Positions 49,527 through 60,182 are shown, counted from the first letter of the stretch. The stretch: DNA of 64,000 nt from an uncultured Clostridium sp. (GCA_947073285.1 CAMTJT010000003.1:50690-114689), one strand, 5' to 3'. The notes: generated from the letters alone by a model not told the origin. Translations and numbers: made by a program.

Positions 49527-49795
49527 TAAACTTTCCCCTCTTATACTATGTTTATAATGTTTATAAAGTTTCTTAATTTAGCTTTTGTAAATAATATTCT
49601 ATATTAGAAATTTTTTCTTACTAACTTTATATCATAATATAATAATAAAAACAACATAAAAAACATTTTTTATATTATGCTTTTTTTAATATTTCGAAAT
49701 TTATAAATAAGATAACGAATACAAAAATTTAAAACTAGCTCTAGGAAAGTATTACAATAGTCTAATTGCCAGTTCAATGTATTATTGATAATATA

Positions 49796-49835
49796 AAAAA
49801 CTACTATCAACTTTTAGAAGATAGTAGTTTTTTTG
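49796..49835. terminator. terminator hairpin
   Basis: AAAAACTACTATC / GATAGTAGTTTTT with a T-run. It stands in the 395-base gap 49527-49921, which otherwise holds only AT-rich sequence. Confidence 0.8.
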
Positions 49836-49921
49836 CTTAAAGGAGCATAACTAATGTTATACTAAGCTTTAAACGTTTCCCTATAATTATATTATCACAT
49901 AATTTGACAAAAGTCAACATA

Positions 49922-50503
49922 AAAGAAACCCTTATTTTTAGGGTTTTGTATATGGGATTAAGAATTGGAGAGGCGCTAGCTTAAAAAAAGGAAGACTTTA
50001 ATTTTGACGAAGACATGTTACACATAAAAAGAACATTAAAAGTAGATAATGATAAGCAAATTTATGTTGGTAATACAACAAAATCTCCTGCGGGAGTAAG
50101 AGATGTTCTAATTCCTGACAAGATAAACAAGTCTATTAAAGAGCAACTAGATAATTTTAAAGAAAATAAATATGACCTTTTGTTTATAAACGAAAAAGGA
50201 CGCATAGTAAACCCTAGAAATGCAAATTCTATCTTAAAACGAATTGTTCTTCATACACTAAAAACAGATGATATATCTACCCATTCATTAAGGCACACTT
50301 TTGGTACTAGATGTATTGAAGCAGGAATGTCGCCAGTAGCTGTGCAAAAACTTATGGGGCACGAAGATTTATCTGTAACTATGAATACGTATGTATCTGT
50401 TTTAAATAAATTCAAAACAGATGAACTTAAAAAGTTAAATTCTTTCTATAATAAAGAAGCTGTATTTGGAAATAAAAAAGTTTCTTCTAAACTAGAAATA
50501 TAA
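49922..50503 (+). pseudogene. tyrosine integrase, truncated and with an internal stop
   Basis: Only the catalytic domain remains. YMGLRIGEALA carries the first catalytic Arg; the next codon is TAA (49982-49984) and KKEDFNFDEDML follows in the same frame. From 50015 the rest is intact: HSLRHTFGTR (His and Arg) and LMGHEDLSVTMNTYVSV (His and Tyr). The N-terminal arm-binding region is lost. It lies 210 bases from the right att site, as expected for the element's own integrase. Confidence 0.88.
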
Positions 50504-50516
50504 TAACAAAAAGACA

Positions 50517-50620
50517 AAATTTTCTACATTTTTTTCTACAAGGTATGCTTTGTAGAAAAAATGTAGAAAAAAGTATATAAAATATGCATAAATTTGCAGA
50601 AAGGTGTAGAAATGCATAAA
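50517..50620. repeat. palindrome and TGTAGAA repeats (candidate integrase arm sites)
   Basis: A long inverted repeat, TTCTACATTTTTTTCTACAA / TTTGTAGAAAAAATGTAGAA, is followed by further copies of [GT]TAGAA (near 50571 and 50607). The same word occurs twice just inside the left end (about 45665-45690). It can also act as the integrase gene's terminator. Confidence 0.55.
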
Positions 50621-50714
50621 AAGGTATATTCTTTAAAACAGTTCTGGCTGTAGTATTATACCAATTATACAAAAAAATGTCAAAAGTTACAAAATGACTT
50701 TTGGCTCTAAAAAA

Positions 50715-50790
50715 TGGAGCTACTGGGCAGAATCGAACTGCCGACCTACAGGTTACGAATCTGTTGCTCTACCAACTGAGCTACAGTAGC
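50715..50790 (-). tRNA. tRNA-Thr, anticodon CGT (integration site)
   Basis: 76 bases with encoded CCA. Acceptor stem GCTACTG / CAGTAGC, anticodon loop TTCGTAA (CGT). The base of the anticodon stem next to the loop is an A-C mismatch. The 3' end (50715-50732) is the right copy of the 18-bp att repeat. Confidence 0.9.
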
Positions 50791-51072
50791 ACATTTATTT
50801 TTATTATTCACTTTTAAACTTTATAACGACTGGTAGTCGCAAGCAGCTCCACTTTGTTACGCATACTGAGGCTGTAGCTCGCTTCGCTTCGAACAGCCAC
50901 AGCATCTACCAACTGAGCTACAGTAGCACATTTATTTTTATTATTTACTTAAAGATTTATAACGACTGGTAGTCGCAAGCAGCTCCACTTCGTTACGCAT
51001 ACTGAGGCTGTAGCTTGCTTCGCTTCGAACAGCCACAGCATCTACCAACTGAGCTACAGTAGCACATTTATT
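50769..51072. repeat. tandem 136-bp repeats carrying the 5' half of tRNA-Thr
   Basis: The tRNA 5' half (CTACCAACTGAGCTACAGTAGC on the plus strand, in part) recurs at 50906 and 51042, each with the same following ACATTTATTTTTATTATT. The units (50769, 50906, 51042) are 136-137 bp and nearly identical, with GACTGGTAGTCGCAAGCAGC inside. The extra tRNA halves lack anticodon arm and 3' end, so they are not functional tRNAs. Confidence 0.9.
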
Positions 51073-51140
51073 TTTATTATTCACTAGCACATATTACCTC
51101 TAAAAGGCTAATTTCTTTAACCTTTTAGAGGTTTTAGTTT

Positions 51141-52784
51141 TTACATAGAATGTTTTCCCTTAGAACGTCTTGGTTTTTCTTCTTCTTCTAATTCTGATGT
51201 ATCTAAAAATTGATCAAGTGTTACCTTTTCTTCTACTTTTGTTTCTTTTTCTGTTTTATTATTTTCTTCAAAAAATAAAGGTTCTTCTTCTCTTTTTGAA
51301 AATAATGGCTCTTCTGTTTCTTCTTTATATTCTATTGTTTCTTCTTCCTCAAAGTCTTCTTCTTTATTTCTTCTTTTATAAATCGCAATAATAACACCTA
51401 TTGCAATAATTGCAATTACTGCCGAGCCACCACAAATCAAATAAAATTGTAAATCATTTTGTGCATTTGTAGCATCTGCTGGCATAGTTACTTTGATTTG
51501 ATAAGTTGCTGTTTGTGTTCCATCTTGCGAAGTAAGCATAATAGTAACTAAATTTTCACCTTCTTTAAAGTTTTCATTTCCTAAAATTTCAACTTTTGCA
51601 TCTGCTTGATTGGCTACTGCGGTAATAGATAAATCATTTACTGCAAGGTTTAGCGTTAATTCATATGTATATTTATCTGGATCAAAACCATTTTCAAAGT
51701 TAACTCCTAAAATTTTTAATTCTAATAATTTTAAAGCATTGTCATCTCCATTATTATCTGGCTCTTGAGGTAATATTTCACCTTTTGTCACTTTAATAGT
51801 ATAAGTTTTTGTTGTTTTATCTTCTGCTGTTACTGTAATTTTGATGTTATTTTCGCCTTCTTTTAATTCTTCATTTCCTTCAATTTTTACAGTTGCTTTA
51901 CTATTTTCTGCCTTTGCTTCTAGCTCTAATTTAGTAACATCTAAGTCTACTTGTGCTGTATATTGTAACACGTCTTTATTAAATTCTGGACTTAAGGTAA
52001 CTCCTTCTATTACTAAAGAAGATAAATTATTGTTATCTGATTTTTTATCGTCTTCTTTTTCATCCTCATCATCTTCTTTTGGCTTAGTGCTTGTTACTAA
52101 ACTACTTGCTACATATTTTGTTGCACCTTTATATTCTACCCTATACCATGTATAACCATTTACTTTTTGGCTTGAAGTTCCAGTCAATTTTAGTTCTGTT
52201 CCTTTTTCTACTTGAGTGGCTGCTGAACTAGTTGACCAGCTAGCACGTAAATTAACATCTCCAGTAGTATATACAGTTTTATTTACACTAGTAAAAGTTG
52301 GTTTTGTTGTAGTTGTATTATTATTATTGTTATTATTAGATGAGTTATTATTTCCTGTATTGTTGTTTTCACCAGAAGAGGTATTTCCACTTCCAGAACT
52401 TCCCCCTGATGATTTTGCTTTTACTGTTACTGAAATTGTTTTGCTACCTGTAACTGCATTTTCGCTTGTATCTCCTACATCAGAAGCTGTAACTGTTATT
52501 GTAGCATTACCACTTTTAACAGCTGTTATTGTAACACTCTTACTATCACTTATCCACTCTGAAGAAGTACTTACTTTTACAATACTAGAGTTAGAAGAAC
52601 TTATACTAAATTTCCCTTCACAATTTGACACATTAATGCTAAATGTAGTAGTTTCTCCCTCTGTTAATGTAACACTTGATTTTGAAACTGAAAAACTTCC
52701 TTGAGAAGCATATGACATTGTTGATAATACTATTATAAAAGCAATAGTTAATACCATAATAATCTTTTTGCTATCTATTTTCAT
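51141..52784 (-). CDS. surface protein: Ig-like, SH3b, two cadherin-like domains, membrane anchor
   Basis: About 547 residues from ATG 52784 (GGAGG upstream). Signal peptide, an Ig/BIG2-like domain (VSKSSVTLTEGETTTFSINV), an Asn/Thr/Ser-rich linker, an SH3b domain (TTGDVNLRASWSTSSAATQVE), two cadherin-like beta-sandwich domains (SLVIEGVTLSPEFNKDVLQY and LKILGVNFENGFDPDKYTY), a membrane segment (FYLICGGSAVIAIIAIGVII) and a strongly acidic cytoplasmic tail. Likely exposed on the cell surface. Confidence 0.85.
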   Translation of the reverse strand: MKIDSKKIIMVLTIAFIIVLSTMSYASQGSFSVSKSSVTLTEGETTTFSINVSNCEGKFSISSSNSSIVKVSTSSEWISDSKSVTITAVKSGNATITVTASDVGDTSENAVTGSKTISVTVKAKSSGGSSGSGNTSSGENNNTGNNNSSNNNNNNNTTTTKPTFTSVNKTVYTTGDVNLRASWSTSSAATQVEKGTELKLTGTSSQKVNGYTWYRVEYKGATKYVASSLVTSTKPKEDDEDEKEDDKKSDNNNLSSLVIEGVTLSPEFNKDVLQYTAQVDLDVTKLELEAKAENSKATVKIEGNEELKEGENNIKITVTAEDKTTKTYTIKVTKGEILPQEPDNNGDDNALKLLELKILGVNFENGFDPDKYTYELTLNLAVNDLSITAVANQADAKVEILGNENFKEGENLVTIMLTSQDGTQTATYQIKVTMPADATNAQNDLQFYLICGGSAVIAIIAIGVIIAIYKRRNKEEDFEEEETIEYKEETEEPLFSKREEEPLFFEENNKTEKETKVEEKVTLDQFLDTSELEEEEKPRRSKGKHSM

Positions 52785-52862
52785 AATTTTCCTCCTAATT
52801 TTTAAATTTTTAGATAATATTTTCATAATCTATTTTTTTCATAGATTACCTTACACTATCTT

Positions 52863-55037
52863 TTAAATAGTAATATTAGATGTTCCCATTATAAAATTTT
52901 TAATTTTCATGTAATCTGTTGCTTTTACTTCTCCATCATTATTAACATCTGCTGCTTTCTTTTGTGCATCTGTTAAAGTAGATGTTCCCATTATAAGGTT
53001 TTTAATTCTCATATAATCTGTTGCCTTTACTTCTCCATCTCCATTGGTATCACCTTTTACTACAATTGTATATGTTTTTCCACCTGTTGTAATAGTCCAA
53101 CCTGTTCCTACTATACCAGTTGTTTGAACTTTCTGACTGTTATCTTTAAAAGTAGCATCTTTCAATTCTTTTTTTATTGTTTCTATATCTACCTTTGGTA
53201 CACAGTTTAAATTAGAATTTTTTATTTCAAACTTTTTATCTGTGTTATTATTTGAATTATCATCATCTAATGGTTGTATCCATGCTTTTTTTGTACTTGG
53301 ATCTTCTCTTACTACATATCCTACAATACCACTAGAAGTAGTTACTTTATCCCAAGTATATTGTGTATCTGAACTTTTTACATCTTTTTCGGTTCTTGTT
53401 AAAATAGTTCCTTCAGCAACTGCTTTTAATATTGTTGCTTTAGAACTTGGGTCTTTACGAATATTAAGACCATCAGTACAAACTACTTTTACTTTATCTA
53501 CATCACTAACAGTTGCATCATATGGTTTGATATAACCAGTACCAACATAACCATAAGTTCCATCTGATAATTTAACACGATACCATGCTTCTGCATCTAC
53601 ATTTTCATATTTGCCTTTTTCTACTACGGTTATAATTTGCCCTGGTGAAAGTAATTTTATAATTGTTGTACTAATACTTCCTTTTGTTCCTGGACCATTT
53701 CTAAAATTGGTATAGGCTGATACAATATATTTTTCATTGCAATTACTTTGAAGTGATAATTGTGTTAGATATTCCCTTGAAATATAGCCTTTTGTTCCAT
53801 TACTTAATACTACTTTATCCCAATACCTGCCATTTGCATCTTTACTATTATCTAATTCTATCCTTAAAATTTTAGTACCTTTATTTAGAGTGGTAATTGC
53901 AGAATAATTAGTGCCCTTTCCATTTCTTACTATTACACTATTTTCATTAACTTGTACATCTTGTGTAACTATTTGTTCTGTACCTGGTTGTGCAGCTCTC
54001 ATTTCTGGCATATTTTTGTATACAGGTATTTTAAATTTCATTTTTGAATTACTTGTAAGTAACCCCATATCTCTATATGCTTCTCTTACTGTTTCTCCTT
54101 CTGTTTTAGATGCCGAAACATTTGTCATGTATTGATGTGAATAATAATTACCATCTTTATCAGCCACATTAAATTTTTCTAGATATAAAGTATCTTGTCC
54201 ATATTTAATATATTCTCTTGCGATAAAATCTGCTCCACCATGAATTGCTTTTTCTGGATTATTCCATCCTTTTGTTTTAGCATATGATAAACCACTTTTA
54301 AATATTTCTGTATTTGTTTTTCCATATGCTCCAATGTTAAAGTAATTGTAATAGCCTTTATAAGCTCCACTTTCCCCTGTCCATGTTCCAGAAATCATAG
54401 TTCCTGCATTTCCTGCTCCTTGTTCTTGACGAATTCTAGAGGCTAAATGATATGGGCTTACATTATATTTTTTTCCTGCTTCCATAATAGCATCTACATA
54501 AGTTTTATTTATTGTTTGCTTGTTTCCTGCTGTATCATAGTAAGTAATATTTCCTTGCATATAATTACAGTCTGAAAGGATTTTTTTAACACCATCTACA
54601 GTTTGTTTATCATCATAAGATAATTCTTCAAATTGAAAAATATAATCTTCATTTAAGGAGTTTCTTGGATCCATATAATATGCTACAGCTGCTGTTGAGG
54701 CACATTTCCAATTTACATCTACTGTTTTACCACAACTACATTTCCAAGCACTACCTTTACTACTAGGCACTACATTTTTTCCATGATACCCTGTAGATTC
54801 TGCAATAATAGTGGCAGACCAATCTAGACCAGTTTCTAATATTTCAAATTCCCAATTAGGATGTGCTGCTTGCAATTCTTTTAATAATGGCTCATATCCT
54901 GGATAATTTTTAAATTTACTACTATAAGCTGCTTTTGTTTCTTGTTCTAAAAAGAAAGTAAAAAGACTAGCTAATATACAAATAATGGTTATTAAATAGA
55001 TAATTTTATTTATATTAAAAATGTTTTTGGATAACAT
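52863..55037 (-). CDS. glucosaminidase-like protein with SH3b repeats and a C-terminal dockerin
   Basis: About 724 residues from ATG 55037 (GAGG upstream). A membrane or signal segment (IIYLITIICILASLFTFFL), a wall-hydrolase region with YHLASRIRQEQGAGNAGTMI and YYNYFNIGAYG (GH73-like), three SH3b domains (NSVIVRNGKGTNYSAITTL, YTNFRNGPGTKGS, GLNIRKDPSSKAT) and a type I dockerin with two repeats (DTNGDGEVKATDYMRIK and DVNNDGEVKATDYMKIK). The dockerin suggests docking to a cohesin such as that at 16148. Confidence 0.88.
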   Translation of the reverse strand: MLSKNIFNINKIIYLITIICILASLFTFFLEQETKAAYSSKFKNYPGYEPLLKELQAAHPNWEFEILETGLDWSATIIAESTGYHGKNVVPSSKGSAWKCSCGKTVDVNWKCASTAAVAYYMDPRNSLNEDYIFQFEELSYDDKQTVDGVKKILSDCNYMQGNITYYDTAGNKQTINKTYVDAIMEAGKKYNVSPYHLASRIRQEQGAGNAGTMISGTWTGESGAYKGYYNYFNIGAYGKTNTEIFKSGLSYAKTKGWNNPEKAIHGGADFIAREYIKYGQDTLYLEKFNVADKDGNYYSHQYMTNVSASKTEGETVREAYRDMGLLTSNSKMKFKIPVYKNMPEMRAAQPGTEQIVTQDVQVNENSVIVRNGKGTNYSAITTLNKGTKILRIELDNSKDANGRYWDKVVLSNGTKGYISREYLTQLSLQSNCNEKYIVSAYTNFRNGPGTKGSISTTIIKLLSPGQIITVVEKGKYENVDAEAWYRVKLSDGTYGYVGTGYIKPYDATVSDVDKVKVVCTDGLNIRKDPSSKATILKAVAEGTILTRTEKDVKSSDTQYTWDKVTTSSGIVGYVVREDPSTKKAWIQPLDDDNSNNNTDKKFEIKNSNLNCVPKVDIETIKKELKDATFKDNSQKVQTTGIVGTGWTITTGGKTYTIVVKGDTNGDGEVKATDYMRIKNLIMGTSTLTDAQKKAADVNNDGEVKATDYMKIKNFIMGTSNITI

Positions 55038-55116
55038 TTTTACCTCCTCGTTTGTGACATTTTTTTCATAGTAAAGTATATCATTCTTGTTTTTTTGCGT
55101 CAATTGAAAAACAGAA

Positions 55117-55158
55117 AAAATGTGAATTTTGTTGAAACTTTTCACACAAAATTCACAT
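55117..55158 (-). terminator. terminator of the Cys-rich small gene
   Basis: AAATGTGAATTTTG / CAAAATTCACATTT stem; on the minus strand a T-run follows. Confidence 0.75.
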
Positions 55159-55217
55159 TTGCCTATTATCTGCAAATAATAAGTTTACTTTCCTAAATTG
55201 CTCTTTTAATGTATTGC

Positions 55218-55406
55218 CTATCTGTTGCAACCACAGTTTGTAAATAGTAATAAAAATATTATTATAAAGAATAAAATATTATTATCACCACATCCACAAC
55301 CACCAAATAAGTTACCTAAAAAACCTCCATTGTTACATCCACAGTTGTTATTGCATCCACAATTATTGTTGCAACCACATCCACAATCTCTACATTCGTC
55401 TGGCAT
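55218..55406 (-). CDS. small Cys/Gly/Asn-rich membrane protein
   Basis: 62 residues from ATG 55406, which follows AAGGAGG. The sequence begins MPDECRDCGCGCNNNCGCNN, with Cys in C-G-C and C-N repeats, and ends in a hydrophobic helix (ILFFIIIFLLLFTNCGCNR). This layout is seen in small spore-coat or spore-membrane proteins of clostridia; the assignment is by analogy. It could bind metal or cross-link. Confidence 0.65.
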   Translation of the reverse strand: MPDECRDCGCGCNNNCGCNNNCGCNNGGFLGNLFGGCGCGDNNILFFIIIFLLLFTNCGCNR

Positions 55407-55536
55407 AATTAAAACCTCCTTTTTTCTATATATAATATAGTATGCAAAAAACAAAAAGTGTGTTACAATGATGGTAACAAATTATAATATTTTTATTTGG
55501 CTTTCAATAGCCATTTTTAATTTAGGAGGATTTTTC

Positions 55537-57989
55537 ATGTCTAATATTGAACTTTTAGCTCCTGCTCGGAGATTTTGATTGTCTAAAAGCTGCTGTTCAA
55601 AATGGTGCAGATAGTGTTTATTTTGGTTCAGACCAATTTAATGCTAGAATTTATGCTGACAATTTTAATTTAGATACTATTAAACAAGCTATTCATTATT
55701 GTAAATTAAGAAATGTAAAAACACATTTAACCTTAAATACTTTAATAAAAAATTCTGAATTTGAAGATGCTGTTGCTTTAGCTCAAACAGTATATGAGGC
55801 TGGAATAGATGCTATTATTGTACAAGATTTGGGCTTAGCTCAATTTTTGATTCAACATTTCCCTAACCTTCCTGTTCATGCAAGTACACAAATGACTGCA
55901 CATAATTTACAAGGTGTTTTAGAACTCGAAAAATTGGGGTTTGAAAGAATTGTTCTTTCTCGTGAACTTTCTATTACAGAAATTGAATATATTTGTAACC
56001 ATACTAATGCTGAAATAGAGGTATTTGTTCATGGTGCTTTATGTATTTGCTATTCTGGTCAATGCTTATTTTCTAGCTTAGCAGGTGGACGTTCTGCTAA
56101 TCGTGGTAAATGTGCAGGTCCTTGTAGACTTCCTTATGAGTTAATTGCTCAAAATGAAATAACAAAAGAAAATACCACCTTAGATAAAGGTTATTTATTA
56201 AGCCCAAAAGATTTATGTGGGCTTGCTTACCTACCTCGCTTAATTCGTGCAGGAGTTAAATGTTTTAAAATAGAAGGACGTATGAAAAGCCCAGAATATG
56301 TAGCAACTGTTACTAGAATTTATCGTAAATATATTGACATGGTTTTAAATGATGATAATTTTATTATTGATGATAAAGATGTTAATGATCTAATGCAAGT
56401 ATTTAATCGTGGTGGTTTTTCTAGTGGACATTTAAATGACAAACCCAATAGAGAGCTTATCTTTCCTGAAAAGCCAAGTAATATTGGAATTTATCTTGGA
56501 AAAGTACAAAAGTTTAATACTAATAAAGGACATATTACTTTAACTTTAGAAGAAGATTTACAAGTAGGTGACTCTATTTCTGTAAGTCGTGAAAATTCTA
56601 CTTATTTTGTTTCTGAGCTAATGGTAAAAAATACAAATTTGAAAACTGCTTGTCGTGGCACTCAAGTTACTATTGGGCGTATGAAAGGAAATATTAATAT
56701 TGGGGATAAAATTTATCGTATTAATAGTAAAGAATTATTAGATATGGCTAAAAATTCTTATGAGAATGTAGAGAATAAAAAAATTCCTTTAAACTGCATT
56801 GTTACTATTCAAAAAGATACCCCTATTAAAATGGAAATCTTTACTTCTAATGAATTAGCCTCTAATACTATTTATCACAATATTCGTTTAGAAGTAAGTT
56901 CTGATACTATTCCAATTGATGCTTTAAAAACGCCTATTAGTGTTGAAAGAGTAGTAAAACAAATTTCAAAAACGAATAACACCCCTTACTATTTTCAAAA
57001 TATTAAGGTTCTTTTAGATGATGGTTTATATGTACCAAGTATTAGTACTCTAAATGATTTAAGAAGAACTGCTTTAGAAAAATTAGAAGAAAAAATTATA
57101 GAAAAAGCTACGAGACCTCCTGTTTTAGTTAATTGCAACCAAGAAGAAATGGTTACTTTTATTCCTAAACAAGAGCATCCTAAAGTTTGTTTATCTTTAA
57201 GACAATTACATCTTAATTACGATTATACAAAATTGCAAAAAGAAAAGATTAGCAAAATTTATCTTGCCTTAAAGTTATTTATTGACAAAAAATATGAAGA
57301 TATTATTACTTATCTTTCTGAAAATTACGATTTGTACATTTACATGCCTTCTATTATAAAAGCAAATTATAAAAATATTATTCTAAATTCTTTAGATAGT
57401 ATTACTACAAAATTTAATATTAAAGGATTTGTTATTTCTAATTTAGGTGATTTTCAATTTTTAGAGAAGTATCATGATACTTATGATTTTGTTGGTAATT
57501 ATTCTTTAAATGTTTTTAATAATTATACTTTAGAAGAATATAAAAAAATTGGTGTTAATAGAATTACTTTATCTAGAGAATTAAATTTAGATGGCTTAAA
57601 TGAAATTTTGAAAACCACTAATTTAGACACAGAGTTAATTGTATATGGCAATCTTCCAGTGATGGCAACCAATTACTGCTTTTTGGGTAAAACTAATTAT
57701 TGTTATCCAGATTGCGGTACAAATTGTCAAAAGGAAAATCACTATTATTTAAAAGATAGACTTCGGTTATCATTTTAGAATTATTCCAGATAGTACACAA
57801 ACAGTTACTTTAATTTGTAATAGTAAAACTCTTTCTATTTCTACTAAAGATTTGCCAGTTACTTCTGTTAGAGTTGATATGATTGATGAAACAATTGAAG
57901 AAATGAATACAGTAATTACTGCAGCTTATAATCGTGAAAAGTTAGAAGGTCAGCAATATACTAATGGCAATTTGTATAGAGAAGTTTAA
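55537..57989 (+). CDS. U32-family (RlhA/YdcP-type) protein, read through two +1 shifts at CGG
   Basis: About 816 residues. ATG 55537 follows AGGAGG. The first shift is at codon 11: GCT CGG AGA TTT TGA becomes GDFDCLKAAVQNGADSVYFG, giving the canonical U32 start LLAPAGDFDCLKAA. The body has VHASTQMTAHN, FVHGALCICYSGQCLFSS and GKCAGPCRLPYEL. The second shift, CTT CGG TTA TCA TTT TAG at 57764, becomes GYHFRIIPDST and continues 74 codons to the true stop. U32 enzymes of this type modify 23S rRNA (hydroxycytidine) using prephenate. Both frames are needed for a full protein. Confidence 0.92.
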
Positions 57990-57992
57990 ACT

Positions 57993-58028
57993 TTAGCCCT
58001 GCTTGCCTAGTGCAAGCAGGGCCTTTTT
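57993..58028. terminator. strong terminator between convergent genes
   Basis: GCCCTGCTTGC / GCAAGCAGGGC stem and a run of seven T. It ends the U32 gene and can serve the RNHCP gene from the other side. Confidence 0.9.
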
Positions 58029-58032
58029 TTAG

Positions 58033-58342
58033 TTAAACCTTTGCTGTTAATTGTATTAAAAGCTCTCTATTATCATCTTCTGCTGCCTTGTTTTTACGTA
58101 TCATACCACATTTTTGACAACAATAAATAATAACATAGCCTTTTTTACTATCTAACTCCACTTTAATTGGTTCTAATAAACCATGACATATTTCTTCTCT
58201 ATCTCCGTGGATTAATATCTACATGTTTTGAATATAAACAACTATTACAATGATTACGGCAAGTATAACCAAGTTGTTGTACTTGCTTACCACAATGTTC
58301 GCATACAAAACTCTCGTCTATTTTTGTAAATTTTCTTCCCAT
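58033..58342 (-). CDS. RNHCP-domain zinc-ribbon protein, read through a +1 shift at CGG
   Basis: About 102 residues from ATG 58342 (AAAAGGAAAAAAG upstream). Neither half is long enough to be noticed alone. Before the shift: FVCEHCGKQV and RNHCNSCLYSKHVDINP. Codon 46 is CGG (58207-58205, CCA CGG AGA TAG). Skipping the C gives GDREEICHGLLEPIKVELD, then YCCQKCGMIRKNKAAEDDN, matching the RNHCP pattern CxxC, RNHC, HVD-x-x-PGDR, CxxCG. Role unknown; zinc binding expected. Confidence 0.9.
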
Positions 58343-58447
58343 CTTTTTTCCTTTTCCTAGTTTTCTAGTTTGCTCAACTAGTTATATTTTCTTAAGGTGA
58401 TTGTAACATAAAATAATATTACAATTCTTTTATTTGTACCTCTTATT

Positions 58448-59836
58448 TTAAAATTCCATTTTTTCTTGTAAATAACTTTCTAATTCATCAATTTTTATTC
58501 TAATTTGTTGCATTGTATCTCTATCTCTTATTGTTACAGTTTCATCTTCTAAAGTGTCAAAGTCAATTGTTACACAATATGGTGTACCTATTTCATCTTC
58601 TCTTCTATATCTTTTTCCAATACTTCCTGCTTCATCATAATCACACATAAACTTTTTAGAAAGTTTTGTATATACTTCATCTGCTTTTTCACTTAGCTTT
58701 TTAGATAATGGTAAAACTGCCACTTTATATGGTGCTAGTGCTGGATGTAAATGTAATACAATTCTGGTATCTCCTTGTGCAATTTCTTCTTCTTCATAAG
58801 CATTACACATCATTGCTAAAAATATTCTATCTACACCAACTGCTGGTTCTACACAATATGGAACATATCTTTCATTAGTTTCTGGGTCTAAGTATGTTAA
58901 GTCTTGTTTTGATGCTTCTTGATGTCTTGATAAGTCGTAATTTGTTCTGTCTGCTATTCCCCATAATTCACCCCAGCCAAATGGAAATAAAAATTCTATA
59001 TCTGTAGTTCCTTTACTATAAAAAGATAGTTCTTCTTTTGAATGTTCTCTCATACGCAAATTTTCTTCTTTCATTCCTAAACTTACAAGCCAATTTTTGC
59101 AGAAGTTTTTCCAGTATCCATACCATTCTAAATCTGTTCCTGGCTTACAGAAAAATTCAAGTTCCATTTGCTCAAATTCTCTTGTTCTAAAAATAAAGTT
59201 GCCTGGTGTAATTTCATTTCTAAAAGAACGTCCCATTTGTCCAATTCCCATTGGCATTTTTCTTCTTGTTGTTCTTAATACATTTTTAAAATCTACGAAC
59301 ATTCCTTGTGCTGTTTCTGGTCTTAGATATACTTGAGAGGTAGCATCTTCTGTAACTCCCATAAATGTTTTAAACATTAAGTTGAACTTTCTAATATCTG
59401 TAAAATCTGTTTTTCCACAATCAGGGCATGCAATTTTATTTTCTTTAATATATTCTACTAATTGTTCATTTGTCCATCCATCTAAGCCTGATATATCTTT
59501 TCCATTTTGAAACCCCCATTCTTCTATTAATTTATCTGCTCTATGCCTTGTTTTACATGACTTGCAGTCTATTAATGGATCTGAAAAACCTCCAACATGA
59601 CCTGTTGTTACCCAAACTTGTGGATTCATTATAATAGCTGCATCAATTCCTACATTGTATCTACTTTCCATAATGAATTTTTTCCACCATGCATCTTTAA
59701 TATTCTTCTTTAATTCTGCTCCTATTGGTCCATAATCCCAAGAATTAGCTAAACCTCCATAAATTTCAGAACCTGGATATACAAAACCCCTGTTTTTACA
59801 TAATGCTACAATCTTCTCCATTGTTAATTTTTCCAT
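58448..59836 (-). CDS. glyS: glycyl-tRNA synthetase, single-chain type
   Basis: 462 residues of the alpha-2, eukaryote-like class II Gly[35 protein letters not shown], motif 2 ([20 protein letters not shown]) and motif 3 ([10 protein letters not shown]). It charges tRNA-Gly. The gene contains no CGG codon. Preceded by a T-box leader that senses uncharged tRNA-Gly. The symbol glyQS is also used for such single chains. Confidence 0.96.
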   Translation of the reverse strand: MEKLTMEKIVALCKNRGFVYPGSEIYGGLANSWDYGPIGAELKKNIKDAWWKKFIMESRYNVGIDAAIIMNPQVWVTTGHVGGFSDPLIDCKSCKTRHRADKLIEEWGFQNGKDISGLDGWTNEQLVEYIKENKIACPDCGKTDFTDIRKFNLMFKTFMGVTEDATSQVYLRPETAQGMFVDFKNVLRTTRRKMPMGIGQMGRSFRNEITPGNFIFRTREFEQMELEFFCKPGTDLEWYGYWKNFCKNWLVSLGMKEENLRMREHSKEELSFYSKGTTDIEFLFPFGWGELWGIADRTNYDLSRHQEASKQDLTYLDPETNERYVPYCVEPAVGVDRIFLAMMCNAYEEEEIAQGDTRIVLHLHPALAPYKVAVLPLSKKLSEKADEVYTKLSKKFMCDYDEAGSIGKRYRREDEIGTPYCVTIDFDTLEDETVTIRDRDTMQQIRIKIDELESYLQEKMEF

Positions 59837-59934
59837 ATTTTTTTAACCTCCTTTGATAATATATACAAAGCCTTTTATAAGCTTCCTATTTTTATGCCTT
59901 TTTCTTTATGCTGTATTTTTTATAGCTTAAAAAG

Positions 59935-60150
59935 AAAAAACATTTTCTTCTTCCTAGCTATACTATGCTAGGGACGAAAATGTTTTCCGCGGTTCCACCC
60001 TATTTGACTAACTCAAAAGTTAATCCACTTTATTTTATATGCTCAAAAGCTCCCCATATAGTTCTTAAAATTGGCTTTCACCTACTCCAACTCGCTTTAT
60101 TTAAAATTTCTATATTTTTTCTTTTTCAACGCATTATTATTTCAATATTA
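59935..60150 (-). promoter_or_regulatory. T-box leader of glyS
   Basis: On the minus strand GGGTGGAACCGCGG, the T-box sequence, precedes a terminator hairpin (TCCCTAGCATAG / CTATGCTAGGGA-like, with AACATTTTC / GAAAATGTT) and a T-run. Upstream, a stem I region has GTAGGTGAAAGCC. Uncharged tRNA should stabilise the antiterminator. I could not fix the specifier codon; GGA near 60050 is a candidate. Confidence 0.9.
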
Positions 60151-60153
60151 CCT

Positions 60154-60182
60154 ATTTTAACTTTTTTTAAGCTATTTGTCAA
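60154..60182 (-). promoter_or_regulatory. promoter of the glyS T-box transcript
   Basis: TTGACA (60182-60177), 17-base spacer, TAAAAT (60159-60154) on the minus strand. Confidence 0.7.

Noticed and set aside
50769..51072. CRISPR array
   Set aside because: Repeat unit is 136-137 bp with no short spacers and contains tRNA sequence.
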